NCBI GenBank assembly: GCA_904374485.1
Contig: CAJFFX010000011.1
Span: forward strand, 3,461 to 41,792
From: Candidatus Pseudoscillospira falkowii
GTDB lineage: Bacteria; Bacillota; Clostridia; Oscillospirales; Oscillospiraceae
DNA length: 38,332 bases
Reading direction: 5' to 3'
Shown here: positions 31,286-38,104 of the stretch, piece after piece
Numbering within the stretch: the stretch's first letter is position 1
Layout: the number at the start of each line of letters is the position of its first letter
Notes under the pieces: model-generated
What the model was told of the DNA's origin: nothing
Database searches by the model: none
Seen by the model: the letters and a program-made list of their open reading frames with translations, nothing else
Position numbers and translations under genes: made by a program

Positions 31286-33655
31286 ATGAAAAGTTTTGAA
31301 TACGAGCGGGCGCAAAGCCTGCAGGACGCAGCAGCGCTGAAAACCGCCGCTGAAAACGCCGAATTCATGGCCGGCGGCACGGACCTTTTGGGCAAGATCA
31401 AAAAGGAGATCCTCCCGGTGCCCACCTCCGTGGTCGTCGATATCAAGGGCCTGGAGGAGGCCAAGGGCGTGGAACTGAAGGACGGCGTGCTGTCCATCGG
31501 CGCCCTGACCACCCTGGCGGGCCTGTGCGAGAACGAGACCGTCGGCAAGACCTTCCCCGGCCTTGCCGAGGCGGCCCACTCCGTGGCCACCCCCATCATC
31601 CGCAACGCCGGCACCATCGGCGGCAACATCTGCCAGGACGTGCGCTGCTGGTTCTACCGCTATCCCAACGAGGCGGCCGGCCGGCTGAACTGCGCGCGCA
31701 AGTGCGGCGACGAGTGCTACGCCATCCACGGCGAGAACCGCTATCACTCCATTTTCGGCGGCTACCGCATCGCCGCCAACCAGTGTACCCTGGCCTGCCC
31801 CGCCGGCACGGATATCTCCGAGTATATGGAGCTGATCCGCAAGGACGACTGGGACGGCGCCGCCGAAGTGATCATGCGCTCCAATCCCATGCCCATGATC
31901 ACCGCCCGCGTCTGCCCCCATCCCTGCCAGGATGACTGCAACCAGGCAAAGCACGGCAACTGCGTGAATATCCACGCGGTGGAGCGCGCCCTGGGCGATT
32001 ATATCCTCGCCCATGCCGACCGCTTCTACAAGGCCCCCGCGGCGGAGAGCGGCAAAAAGGTCGCCGTCATCGGCGCGGGCCCCTCGGGCCTGGCCGCGGC
32101 CTATCTCCTGCGCAAACAGGGCCACAGCGTCACCGTCATCGACAAGATGGAAAAGGCCGGCGGCGTGCTGATGTACGGCATCCCCCATTACCGCCTGCCC
32201 AAGTCCATTGTGGAAGCCTTCGCCGCGGCGCTGGCAAACATGGGCGTCGTCTTCAAAATGAACACCGCCGTGGGCAAAGATATCGCCATGGACGACATCG
32301 TCAGAGACTATGACAACGTCTTCATCGGCACCGGCGCGTGGAAGCAGCCCGTCCTGGGCATCCACGGCGAGGAACTGACCCAGTTCGGCCTCGATTTCCT
32401 GGTGGAAGTCAATACATACCTCAAGAAAGTCGCCGCTTTCGGCGAGAACATCCTGGTCTGCGGCGGCGGCAACGTGGCCATGGACGTGGCCCTGACCGCT
32501 GTGCGCCTGGGCGCGAAGAAAGTCACCCTCTGCTGCCTGGAGCAGGAAGCGGAGATGCCTGCCGCCAAGGAAGAGATCGCCCGCGCCAAAGAAGAGGGCG
32601 TCGTGATCATTAACGGCCGCGGTCTTGCCGGCATCATCGAGGAGAATGGCAAAGCCGCCGGCCTCGAAACGAAGAAGTGCGTTTCCGTCTACGACGAGAA
32701 GGGCCGCTTCAGCCCCGTTTACGACGAGGACGACCGCACTGTCATCGACGCCGACACCATCATCTTGGCCACTGGCCAGCGGGTGGACCTGGACTTCCTG
32801 GGCGATAAGCTGGGCGCCGAGCTGAAGGCCGCCAACGGCCTGCTGGACGTGGAGGAAGAGACCTTCAAAACGGCCACGCCCTATGTCTACGGCGCCGGCG
32901 ACGCTGTCACCGGCCCCAACATCGCCATCCGTGCCATCGCGGGCGGCATGGCGGCCGCGCGCGCCATCTCCGCCGAGCTGGGCGCCCCCGCCCCCAAGGG
33001 CAAGGACCAGCGCCCCGTGATCCACTTCGATCCCAAGGGCGTCGAGGACCGCGCCGGCAAGGCCGACAAGGAGCGCCCCGTGCAGGAGCGCACCCTGGAG
33101 GATGAGGACTCCGCCACCTTCACCATGGAAGAGGCCAAGGCGGAGGCAGGGCGCTGCATGGACTGCGGCTGCTACGCCGTCAGCCCCTCGGATATCGCCC
33201 CGGTGCTGATTTCCCTGGACGCCAGGATCGTCACCACCGAGCGCGCGCTGAGCGCCGAGGAATTCCTGTGCACCACGCCCAAGATGAGCGAGGCCCTGGG
33301 CCGCGGCGAGATCGTGACGAAGATCGAGATCCCCGTCAAGGACGGCTGGAACTCCAAGTACATGAAGTTCCGCCTGCGCGACGCGGTGGACTTCGCCATC
33401 GTCAGCGTCGCCTCCTCCATCAAGGCCGAGGGCGGCGTCATCCAGGACGCCCGCCTGGTCTTCGGCGGCGTGTCCCCCATGCCGCGCCGCGCCCGCGAGG
33501 CGGAAGAATTCCTCAAGGGCAAGGCTGTCACCGAGGAAAACGCCTGGGCCGCAGCGGACATCGCCGTCAAGGATGCCGAGGCGCTGCAGTACAACGCCTA
33601 TAAGATCCAGATCCTCCGGAGCCTTGTCAAGGACAGCATTCTTGCGGTAAAATAA
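31286..33655 (+). CDS. Molybdenum hydroxylase FAD subunit with a nested GltD-like oxidoreductase module
   Basis: 789 residues, against about 290 for a normal FAD subunit. Residues 1-160 are the N-terminal part of the CO-dehydrogenase-type FAD domain (AGGTDLL at 29-35, TIGGNICQ at 110-117) with a cysteine-rich stretch (Cys116, 121, 136, 140, 144). Residues of about 162-627 are a GltD-type unit: Fe-S cysteines 167, 171, 210, 214, 218, 226; FAD loop VIGAGPSG (261-268); NAD(P)H loop GGGNVAMD (393-400); ATGQ (495-498); YGAGDAVTGP (535-544); RCMDCGC (623-629). The FAD domain then resumes at YAVSPSDIAPVLISLDA and runs to the end. Electrons could thus pass between the molybdenum centre and NAD(P)H in one chain. 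A terminator follows. Confidence 0.93.
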   Translation: MKSFEYERAQSLQDAAALKTAAENAEFMAGGTDLLGKIKKEILPVPTSVVVDIKGLEEAKGVELKDGVLSIGALTTLAGLCENETVGKTFPGLAEAAHSVATPIIRNAGTIGGNICQDVRCWFYRYPNEAAGRLNCARKCGDECYAIHGENRYHSIFGGYRIAANQCTLACPAGTDISEYMELIRKDDWDGAAEVIMRSNPMPMITARVCPHPCQDDCNQAKHGNCVNIHAVERALGDYILAHADRFYKAPAAESGKKVAVIGAGPSGLAAAYLLRKQGHSVTVIDKMEKAGGVLMYGIPHYRLPKSIVEAFAAALANMGVVFKMNTAVGKDIAMDDIVRDYDNVFIGTGAWKQPVLGIHGEELTQFGLDFLVEVNTYLKKVAAFGENILVCGGGNVAMDVALTAVRLGAKKVTLCCLEQEAEMPAAKEEIARAKEEGVVIINGRGLAGIIEENGKAAGLETKKCVSVYDEKGRFSPVYDEDDRTVIDADTIILATGQRVDLDFLGDKLGAELKAANGLLDVEEETFKTATPYVYGAGDAVTGPNIAIRAIAGGMAAARAISAELGAPAPKGKDQRPVIHFDPKGVEDRAGKADKERPVQERTLEDEDSATFTMEEAKAEAGRCMDCGCYAVSPSDIAPVLISLDARIVTTERALSAEEFLCTTPKMSEALGRGEIVTKIEIPVKDGWNSKYMKFRLRDAVDFAIVSVASSIKAEGGVIQDARLVFGGVSPMPRRAREAEEFLKGKAVTEENAWAAADIAVKDAEALQYNAYKIQILRSLVKDSILAVK

Positions 33656-33690
33656 GCGCAGAGGGATCTGCAAAATCCGATCTTTGGAAA

Positions 33691-33723
33691 GGGGCGCGGT
33701 CCGGGAGGGCCGCGCCCTTTTTT
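33691..33723 (+). terminator. Terminator after the molybdenum hydroxylase operon
   Basis: Stem GGGCGCGG/CCGCGCCC with a loop of about 10 nt that can pair further, followed by six T residues. It separates the hydroxylase from the Gfo/Idh/MocA-thiF unit. Confidence 0.88.
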
Positions 33724-33788
33724 CACGAAAGGGAAAAAGTCAAAACAAAAGCATTTGAAATCGATCAGGGAAGGAATGTGGTAGACCC

Positions 33789-34784
33789 ATGGAGGAGAAA
33801 ACGCTGAAAGTCGGCATCATCGGCACGGGGAACATGGCGGGCGTCATGGCCGCGTCCATTGCGAAAATGAAGCACGTCGAAGTGGCCGCGGTGGCCTCGC
33901 GCAATATGGAAGACGCCTGCGCTTTCGCCCTGCGCCACGATTTGCGCAAGGCCTACGGCAAATACGAGGATCTGATGAAGGACAAGGACGTGGACCTGGC
34001 GTACATCGCCGTGCCCCCCTCCCATCACGCCCTTTACGCCAGCCAGTGCATCGACCACAAAAAGCCCGTCCTGGTGGAAAAGAGCTTCACCGCCAACGCT
34101 GAGCAGGCCGAGGCCCTGATCGCCAAGGCGGAGCACGAGGGCGTCTTCATCGCCGAAGCCATGGCGACGCGCTATATGCCCATGGCCCAAACCATCCGGG
34201 ACGTTGTCCGCAGCGGCCGCATCGGCGCCGTTAACGCCGTGAATGCCAACCTGGGCTGCGCCCTCTCAAAGCAGCCGCGCATGCTGGATGCAAGCCTGGC
34301 CGGCGGCGCGCTGCTGGAAACGGGCGTCTATCCGCTGACGCTGATCTCCCTGGCAGCGGGCGAAAACGTGACCGATATCAGCTGCGAGGCCCGGAAATCG
34401 AAAAGCGGCGTGGACCTGGAGGACCAGGTCGTCATGACGGTCCGGAACGGCGAGGACGAGATCCGCTGCATGTTCTACGCATCCGTCATCGGCCCTACGG
34501 ACCGCCGGGGCGTCATTTACGGCACCGAGGGCTATCTGGTGGTGGAAAACACCGGCAATTTCGAGGCCATCGAGATTTACGACGGGGAGCATAAACTCCG
34601 GGAGCGCATCGAGCGGCCGGCCCAGGAGGAAACGGGCTATGTTTACGAGCTGGAGGCCTGCCGACGCGCCCTGGCGGCGGGAAAGCTGGAATGCGACGAA
34701 CTGCCCCACCGGGAAACGGTGCGCATGATGAAGGTCATGGACCTGATCCGCCGGGGCATGGGCGTGGCCTATCCCTTTGAGTGA
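33789..34784 (+). CDS. Gfo/Idh/MocA-family NAD(P)-dependent oxidoreductase
   Basis: 331 residues. The N-terminal Rossmann fold has VGIIGTGNMAGVMAASI; the second signature is VLVEKSFTAN, a variant of the common EKP motif; and ATRYMPMAQTIRDVVRSGRIG resembles the dihydrodiol-dehydrogenase-like branch. The C-terminal beta-sheet domain has GGALLETGVYPL with the conserved region before the catalytic position. It probably oxidises a sugar, polyol or diol; the substrate is unknown. It starts the unit that continues with the ThiF-like gene 21 nt downstream. I see no clear promoter in the 65 nt between the terminator and the ATG. Confidence 0.9.
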   Translation: MEEKTLKVGIIGTGNMAGVMAASIAKMKHVEVAAVASRNMEDACAFALRHDLRKAYGKYEDLMKDKDVDLAYIAVPPSHHALYASQCIDHKKPVLVEKSFTANAEQAEALIAKAEHEGVFIAEAMATRYMPMAQTIRDVVRSGRIGAVNAVNANLGCALSKQPRMLDASLAGGALLETGVYPLTLISLAAGENVTDISCEARKSKSGVDLEDQVVMTVRNGEDEIRCMFYASVIGPTDRRGVIYGTEGYLVVENTGNFEAIEIYDGEHKLRERIERPAQEETGYVYELEACRRALAAGKLECDELPHRETVRMMKVMDLIRRGMGVAYPFE

Positions 34785-34805
34785 GGGCCGGAAAGGAGAA
34801 GCGCG

Positions 34806-35726
34806 ATGGAAAAACGGTTTTCTGCCAACATCCCCGCCATCACGGCGGAGGAGCAGGCGCTGCTGCGGGAGAAGCACGTTTTGGTGGCGGGTTGCGGCGG
34901 CATCGGAAATTATGTGATCGAATACCTGGCCCGCGCCGGCGTGGGGCGGATCACCGCCGTGGACAGCGACGTGTTTGAAGAATCGAACCTGAACCGACAG
35001 CTGTACGCCACGGCGGCCACTCTGGGAAAGAACAAGGTCACCGCCGCAGCGGAGCGGGTGCGGGAGATCGCGCCGGGAACGGCCTTTGATTTCTGGCTCT
35101 CCCGCCTGCGCGGCAGCACTGCGCCCTCGGCCCTGCGGGGAAAGGACCTGGTCCTCGACGCGCTGGACAGCATCGAGGACCGGCTGATGCTGGAAGAGGC
35201 CTGCGGCGAGGCGGGGCTGTATCTCGTCCACGGGGCCGTGGCCGGCTGGATGGCCCAGGCCATGACCGTGTCCCCCGGCAGCGGCAGTCTGCGGACGTTT
35301 TACGAGAACAACGCCGCTCCCGCCACCCACGCGGTGCTGTCCTTCGCCCCGGCCCTCTGCGCGGCGGTGCAGGCGGCGGAGGCGCTGAAACTGCTCTGCG
35401 GCCGCGCTCCCTCGCTGGAGGACAAGCTGCTCTGCTTCGATTGCCGGGACATGACGGCGCGCACCGTCCTGCCCGCGGAGCACGTCTTTGCCGAGGGGCA
35501 GATCGATGTGACCATCTGCAAATACGACCAGCTGGAACAGCGGGACGTTTACACCGTCCCCGAGCGCACCACTGTGCGCCAGATCCTGAAGATCCTCTCT
35601 TTGGAGGGGGAGAACCTCTATGTCATGCGCAACGGGCAGTATGTGATGCCTGAGGACTTCGACCGGCCGGTGCTGGAGGCGGGCGACCTGCTGGAACTGC
35701 GCAAATCCGCGGCCTTTGGCGGTTGA
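34806..35726 (+). CDS. E1-like ThiF/MoeB/HesA protein fused to a ThiS/MoaD-like beta-grasp tail
   Basis: 306 residues in two parts. Residues 1 to about 225 form an adenylating E1-like domain: GCGGIG (30-34), AVDSD (51-55), the NLNRQ arginine finger at 61-65, Lys75/Lys77 and DLVLDALDS (114-122). The zinc CxxC pair and the conserved cysteine of MoeB/ThiF (in the position of GENALTCVEAG) appear absent; only CFDC at 210-213 remains. Residues of about 233-306 resemble ThiS/MoaD: TVRQILKIL, VMRNGQYVMPEDFDRPVLEAGDLLELRKSAAFGG, ending in Gly-Gly. This implies self-contained activation of its own carrier for sulfur transfer. GGAAAGGAG precedes the ATG. It follows the Gfo gene and precedes the 143-codon gene. 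Confidence 0.88.
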   Translation: MEKRFSANIPAITAEEQALLREKHVLVAGCGGIGNYVIEYLARAGVGRITAVDSDVFEESNLNRQLYATAATLGKNKVTAAAERVREIAPGTAFDFWLSRLRGSTAPSALRGKDLVLDALDSIEDRLMLEEACGEAGLYLVHGAVAGWMAQAMTVSPGSGSLRTFYENNAAPATHAVLSFAPALCAAVQAAEALKLLCGRAPSLEDKLLCFDCRDMTARTVLPAEHVFAEGQIDVTICKYDQLEQRDVYTVPERTTVRQILKILSLEGENLYVMRNGQYVMPEDFDRPVLEAGDLLELRKSAAFGG

Positions 35727-35767
35727 CGGAGAAAAGAGAAAGGAAAGAAGAAGGGAAGGGAGAAACC

Positions 35768-36199
35768 ATGGCGACCAACGGCGAAAAAATGATCGAGCTG
35801 GTGCGCGCGCGGTCCTTCTGGGGCGTGCCGGAGGAGGCCGCCGGTCTATGCACCGTGCAGGACGAGGAGGGCCGGGAGCGGCTGCGCCTGGGCTTTGACG
35901 CTCACCGGGACGCGATTGCCGTCATCGGCTACGAGGCCGCGCCGGAGACCGGCGCGGACGTCTGCGCGGCCCTGGCGGCGCTGTGCGGCCTGGCGCTGGA
36001 GCAGCCGGTGATGACGGCCTACAACGACCTGGACGAGGCGGTGCTGGCCGCCGCCCTCAGCGACGACGGGACCGTGGACGAGGTGAACCGCCCGGCGGTG
36101 GCCCTGGCTGTGGCCATGCTGCGGGAGGCGATCCGGGTCTACGCCCGCGCCTACGCCGAAAAGAAAGCCCGGGGAGAAGAATGGCACGGCAACCGCTGA
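35768..36199 (+). CDS. Small protein, possibly a degenerate NifU/IscU-like scaffold
   Basis: 143 residues from ATG 35768 (MATNGEKMIEL); GAAGGGAG lies upstream. A longer frame from 35723 starts inside the upstream thiF stop and is low-complexity. The centre (LRLGFDAHRDAIAVIGYEAAPETGADVCAALAALCGLALEQPV) and the last helix (AVALAVAMLREAIRVYA) faintly recall NifU N-terminal scaffolds, but the three scaffold cysteines are not conserved (Cys occur only in GLC, DVC and ALC). I regard function as unknown. Being last in the Gfo-thiF unit suggests a link with cofactor or Fe-S handling. Confidence 0.6.
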   Translation: MATNGEKMIELVRARSFWGVPEEAAGLCTVQDEEGRERLRLGFDAHRDAIAVIGYEAAPETGADVCAALAALCGLALEQPVMTAYNDLDEAVLAAALSDDGTVDEVNRPAVALAVAMLREAIRVYARAYAEKKARGEEWHGNR

Positions 36200-36225
36200 C
36201 AAGCGGCCCGGATCACGGGAATAGA

Positions 36226-36276
36226 CACAGCCCCGCTTCCGCGCTTTTGCGTGGGAGCGGGGCTGTGCGGCCTTTT
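36226..36276 (+). terminator. Terminator after the Gfo-thiF unit
   Basis: Long stem from CACAGCCCCGCTTCC pairing with the GGGAGCGGGGCTGTG strand, followed by CGGCCTTTT. Confidence 0.65.
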
Positions 36277-36297
36277 CGCTGGCAAAGAACGAGGGGA

Positions 36298-36331
36298 ACC
36301 GTGCGGCGCGGAGAGCGCCGCGCGGTTTTTT
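36298..36331 (+). terminator. Second terminator in the same gap
   Basis: ACCGTGCGGCGC and GCGCCGCGCGGT pair (with one G-U) around GGAGA, then TTTTTT. Together with the hairpin just upstream it gives a tandem terminator. Confidence 0.75.
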
Positions 36332-36494
36332 AGTGGAGCGCCGCCTTCGAGGTACAATAAGGGAAGAAACATCGAAGAAAGAGGTCATTCGTATAGATAC
36401 ATACATGCTCAGTGAAGCGCAGCTCCGTGGAAACGACGTGTATCTACCTTGCCCTGTCCGGGACCGAGCAGGCGCGCCGGCTTTTTCGGCAAAG

Positions 36495-36522
36495 GCATAC
36501 TTCCGCCGCCGCGTCATACACT
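36495..36522 (+). promoter_or_regulatory. Possible sporulation-type (sigma-E-like) promoter for the deacetylase
   Basis: GCATACT at 36495-36501 and CATACACT at 36515-36522, 13 nt apart. CATACANT matches the sigma-E -10 consensus exactly; the -35 is near but the spacer is at the short end. The start would lie near 36529, upstream of GGAAGGAG. Confidence 0.35.
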
Positions 36523-36556
36523 TGCAGTGAGAGTTTTTGCGGAAGGAGCGGGGGAT

Positions 36557-37351
36557 ATGAGAATTTTCCTTTTGCGGCATACCTATGTGACGGTGCTGGC
36601 GGCCATTGCGGCCGCGGCGGCGATCTTCCTGGCGGTGACCGTGCCGACTGCCATCAGCGCCTCGGCTACGGAGCGGCAGCTGCCGATCTACTGCGTCCAC
36701 CGGGACCAGAAGGTGTGCGCCATCAGCTTCGACGCGGCCTGGGGCGACGCTTCCACCGCGGATCTGGTGGGCATCCTGAACCGCTACGGCGTCAAGGCCA
36801 CGTTTTTCGTCATCGGCGACTGGGCGGAGCAGTATCCCCAGGACGTGAAAATGCTGCACGCAAACGGCATGGAGGTCATGAACCATTCCAGCAGCCACGG
36901 TCACATGAACCAGATGTCCGCCGAAGAGATCATCGCGGACGTGGAGCAGTGCAACGACCAGATCGAGGACATCACCGGGCAGCGCCCCACTCTGATCCGC
37001 TGCCCTTACGGCGAGTATGACGACCATGTCATCTCCGCCATCCGCTCCATCGGCATGGAGCCTATCCAGTGGGACGTGGACAGCCTGGACTGGAAGGATT
37101 TGTCCGCCGATGAGATCTACCGCCGGGTGACGGGCAAGGTGCAGCCGGGGAGCATCATCCTTTTCCACAACGCGGGGCAGAACACGCCCCAGGCCTTACC
37201 CGATATCCTGGAATACCTGCTCGGCGAGGGCTATGCCATCGTGCCCGTCAGCGAGATCCTGCTGGAAGGGGAGTACACCATCGATCACGAGGGCCGCCAG
37301 TGGCCGGCGGAGGACGGCGGCGAAGAAACGGATGCGCCGTTGGCACAGTGA
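36557..37351 (+). CDS. Polysaccharide deacetylase, PdaB-like (NodB fold)
   Basis: 264 residues. The N-terminus has a basic start (MRIFLLRHTY) and one hydrophobic segment (AAIAAAAAIFLAVTVPTA) that would be a signal or anchor, putting the enzyme outside the membrane. The NodB domain shows FDAAWGDASTADLVGILNRYGVKATFFVIGDW (motif 1, with DAAW in place of the common DDGP, as in PdaB-type sporulation enzymes), the HSSSH metal motif and RCPYGEYDD. PdaB-like proteins help spore cortex maintenance. The variant motif 1 makes deacetylase activity uncertain. The start is ATG 36557, with GGAAGGAG upstream. Confidence 0.85.
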   Translation: MRIFLLRHTYVTVLAAIAAAAAIFLAVTVPTAISASATERQLPIYCVHRDQKVCAISFDAAWGDASTADLVGILNRYGVKATFFVIGDWAEQYPQDVKMLHANGMEVMNHSSSHGHMNQMSAEEIIADVEQCNDQIEDITGQRPTLIRCPYGEYDDHVISAIRSIGMEPIQWDVDSLDWKDLSADEIYRRVTGKVQPGSIILFHNAGQNTPQALPDILEYLLGEGYAIVPVSEILLEGEYTIDHEGRQWPAEDGGEETDAPLAQ

Positions 37352-37444
37352 CAGCCGCCGGCACGGTGCCTGACAGGCGGTGCTCCCAATGCCGGCAGGA
37401 GAAATCGGATATTTTGTGAACAAATTGTAGTTCTTTTGTAAACG

Positions 37445-37471
37445 TTGGCACTCTCGACTTGACAGTGCTAA
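37445..37471 (+). promoter_or_regulatory. CIRCE-type HrcA operator
   Basis: TTGGCACTC, a 9-nt spacer, then CAGTGCTAA. This matches CIRCE (TTAGCACTC-N9-GAGTGCTAA) except for one base in each arm. It overlaps the -35 box of the hsp20 promoter, so HrcA repression of this gene is likely. Confidence 0.75.
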
Positions 37472-37487
37472 TTTTGGGCGCTACAAT
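37459..37487 (+). promoter_or_regulatory. Sigma-A-type promoter of the hsp20 gene
   Basis: TTGACA at 37459-37464, 17-nt spacer, TACAAT at 37482-37487. The -35 box sits inside the CIRCE element. Confidence 0.8.
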
Positions 37488-37565
37488 AAAGTCGTTCCAA
37501 GAGAGGAGCGCAGAAAACCCCTCCCAAAGGGCACATGAAAAATGATTGAAATGGAGGAATGATTT

Positions 37566-38009
37566 ATGTTGCCCAGTATTTTTGGTGAGAATTTGTTTGA
37601 TGACTTCTTTAATGACGGTTTCGGACTGATGACCGCATGGGACAAAGCGAATCCCCTGTATGGGCATCGCGGCAAAAACCTGATGAAGACGGATGTCCGG
37701 GAAACGGAGGACACTTACGAGGTGGACATCGACCTGCCCGGCTTTAAGAAAGACGAGATCAAGGTCGACCTGAAGGACGGCTATCTGACCATCAGCGCGG
37801 AGAAGAACCTGAACCGGGACGAGAAGGACCAGAAAGGGAATTATATCCGCCAGGAGCGCTGCACCGGCGCCTGCAGCCGCAGCTTCTATGTGGGTGATAT
37901 CCGCCCGGAGCATATCACCGCCAAGTATGAGGACGGCATTCTTCAGCTGTCCATGCCAAAGGTGGAGAAGAAGGAACTGCCCAGCGGCAGCAGCATTGCC
38001 ATCAACTGA
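37566..38009 (+). CDS. hsp20: Small heat shock protein, Hsp20/alpha-crystallin family
   Basis: 147 residues, a cytosolic holdase chaperone. A short N-terminal arm (MLPSIFGENLFDDFFNDGF) precedes the alpha-crystallin domain from about residue 40: DVRETEDTYEVDIDLPGFKKDEIKVDLKDGYLTISAEK to the conserved KYEDGILQLSMPK. A short tail ends SSIAIN, whose I-x-I-like end could bind the neighbouring subunit groove. ATGGAGG lies upstream of the ATG. The CIRCE-like operator overlaps its promoter, so heat-shock control by HrcA is expected, although many Gram-positive hsp20 genes use other regulators. A terminator follows. Confidence 0.94.
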   Translation: MLPSIFGENLFDDFFNDGFGLMTAWDKANPLYGHRGKNLMKTDVRETEDTYEVDIDLPGFKKDEIKVDLKDGYLTISAEKNLNRDEKDQKGNYIRQERCTGACSRSFYVGDIRPEHITAKYEDGILQLSMPKVEKKELPSGSSIAIN

Positions 38010-38033
38010 ACACACGGGCCGCGCGCCCATGCA

Positions 38034-38070
38034 AAAGGCCCCGGGAGTATTATGCTCCCGGGGCCTTTCC
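38034..38070 (+). terminator. Terminator after hsp20
   Basis: 12-bp stem AGGCCCCGGGAG/CTCCCGGGGCCT with a 7-nt loop, followed by TTCCC; A4 on the left side also suits the minus strand. It lies between hsp20 and the CRISPR array end. Confidence 0.75.
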
Positions 38071-38104
38071 CGTCCACGAACAGCTGTTCCACGCCCAATT
38101 ACTC

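Noticed and set aside
28348..31629. 1093-codon minus-strand frame opposite the molybdenum hydroxylase genes
   Set aside because: Antisense shadow with His/Gly/Val/Asp-rich sequence and no family; the plus-strand proteins carry clear Fe-S and cofactor motifs.
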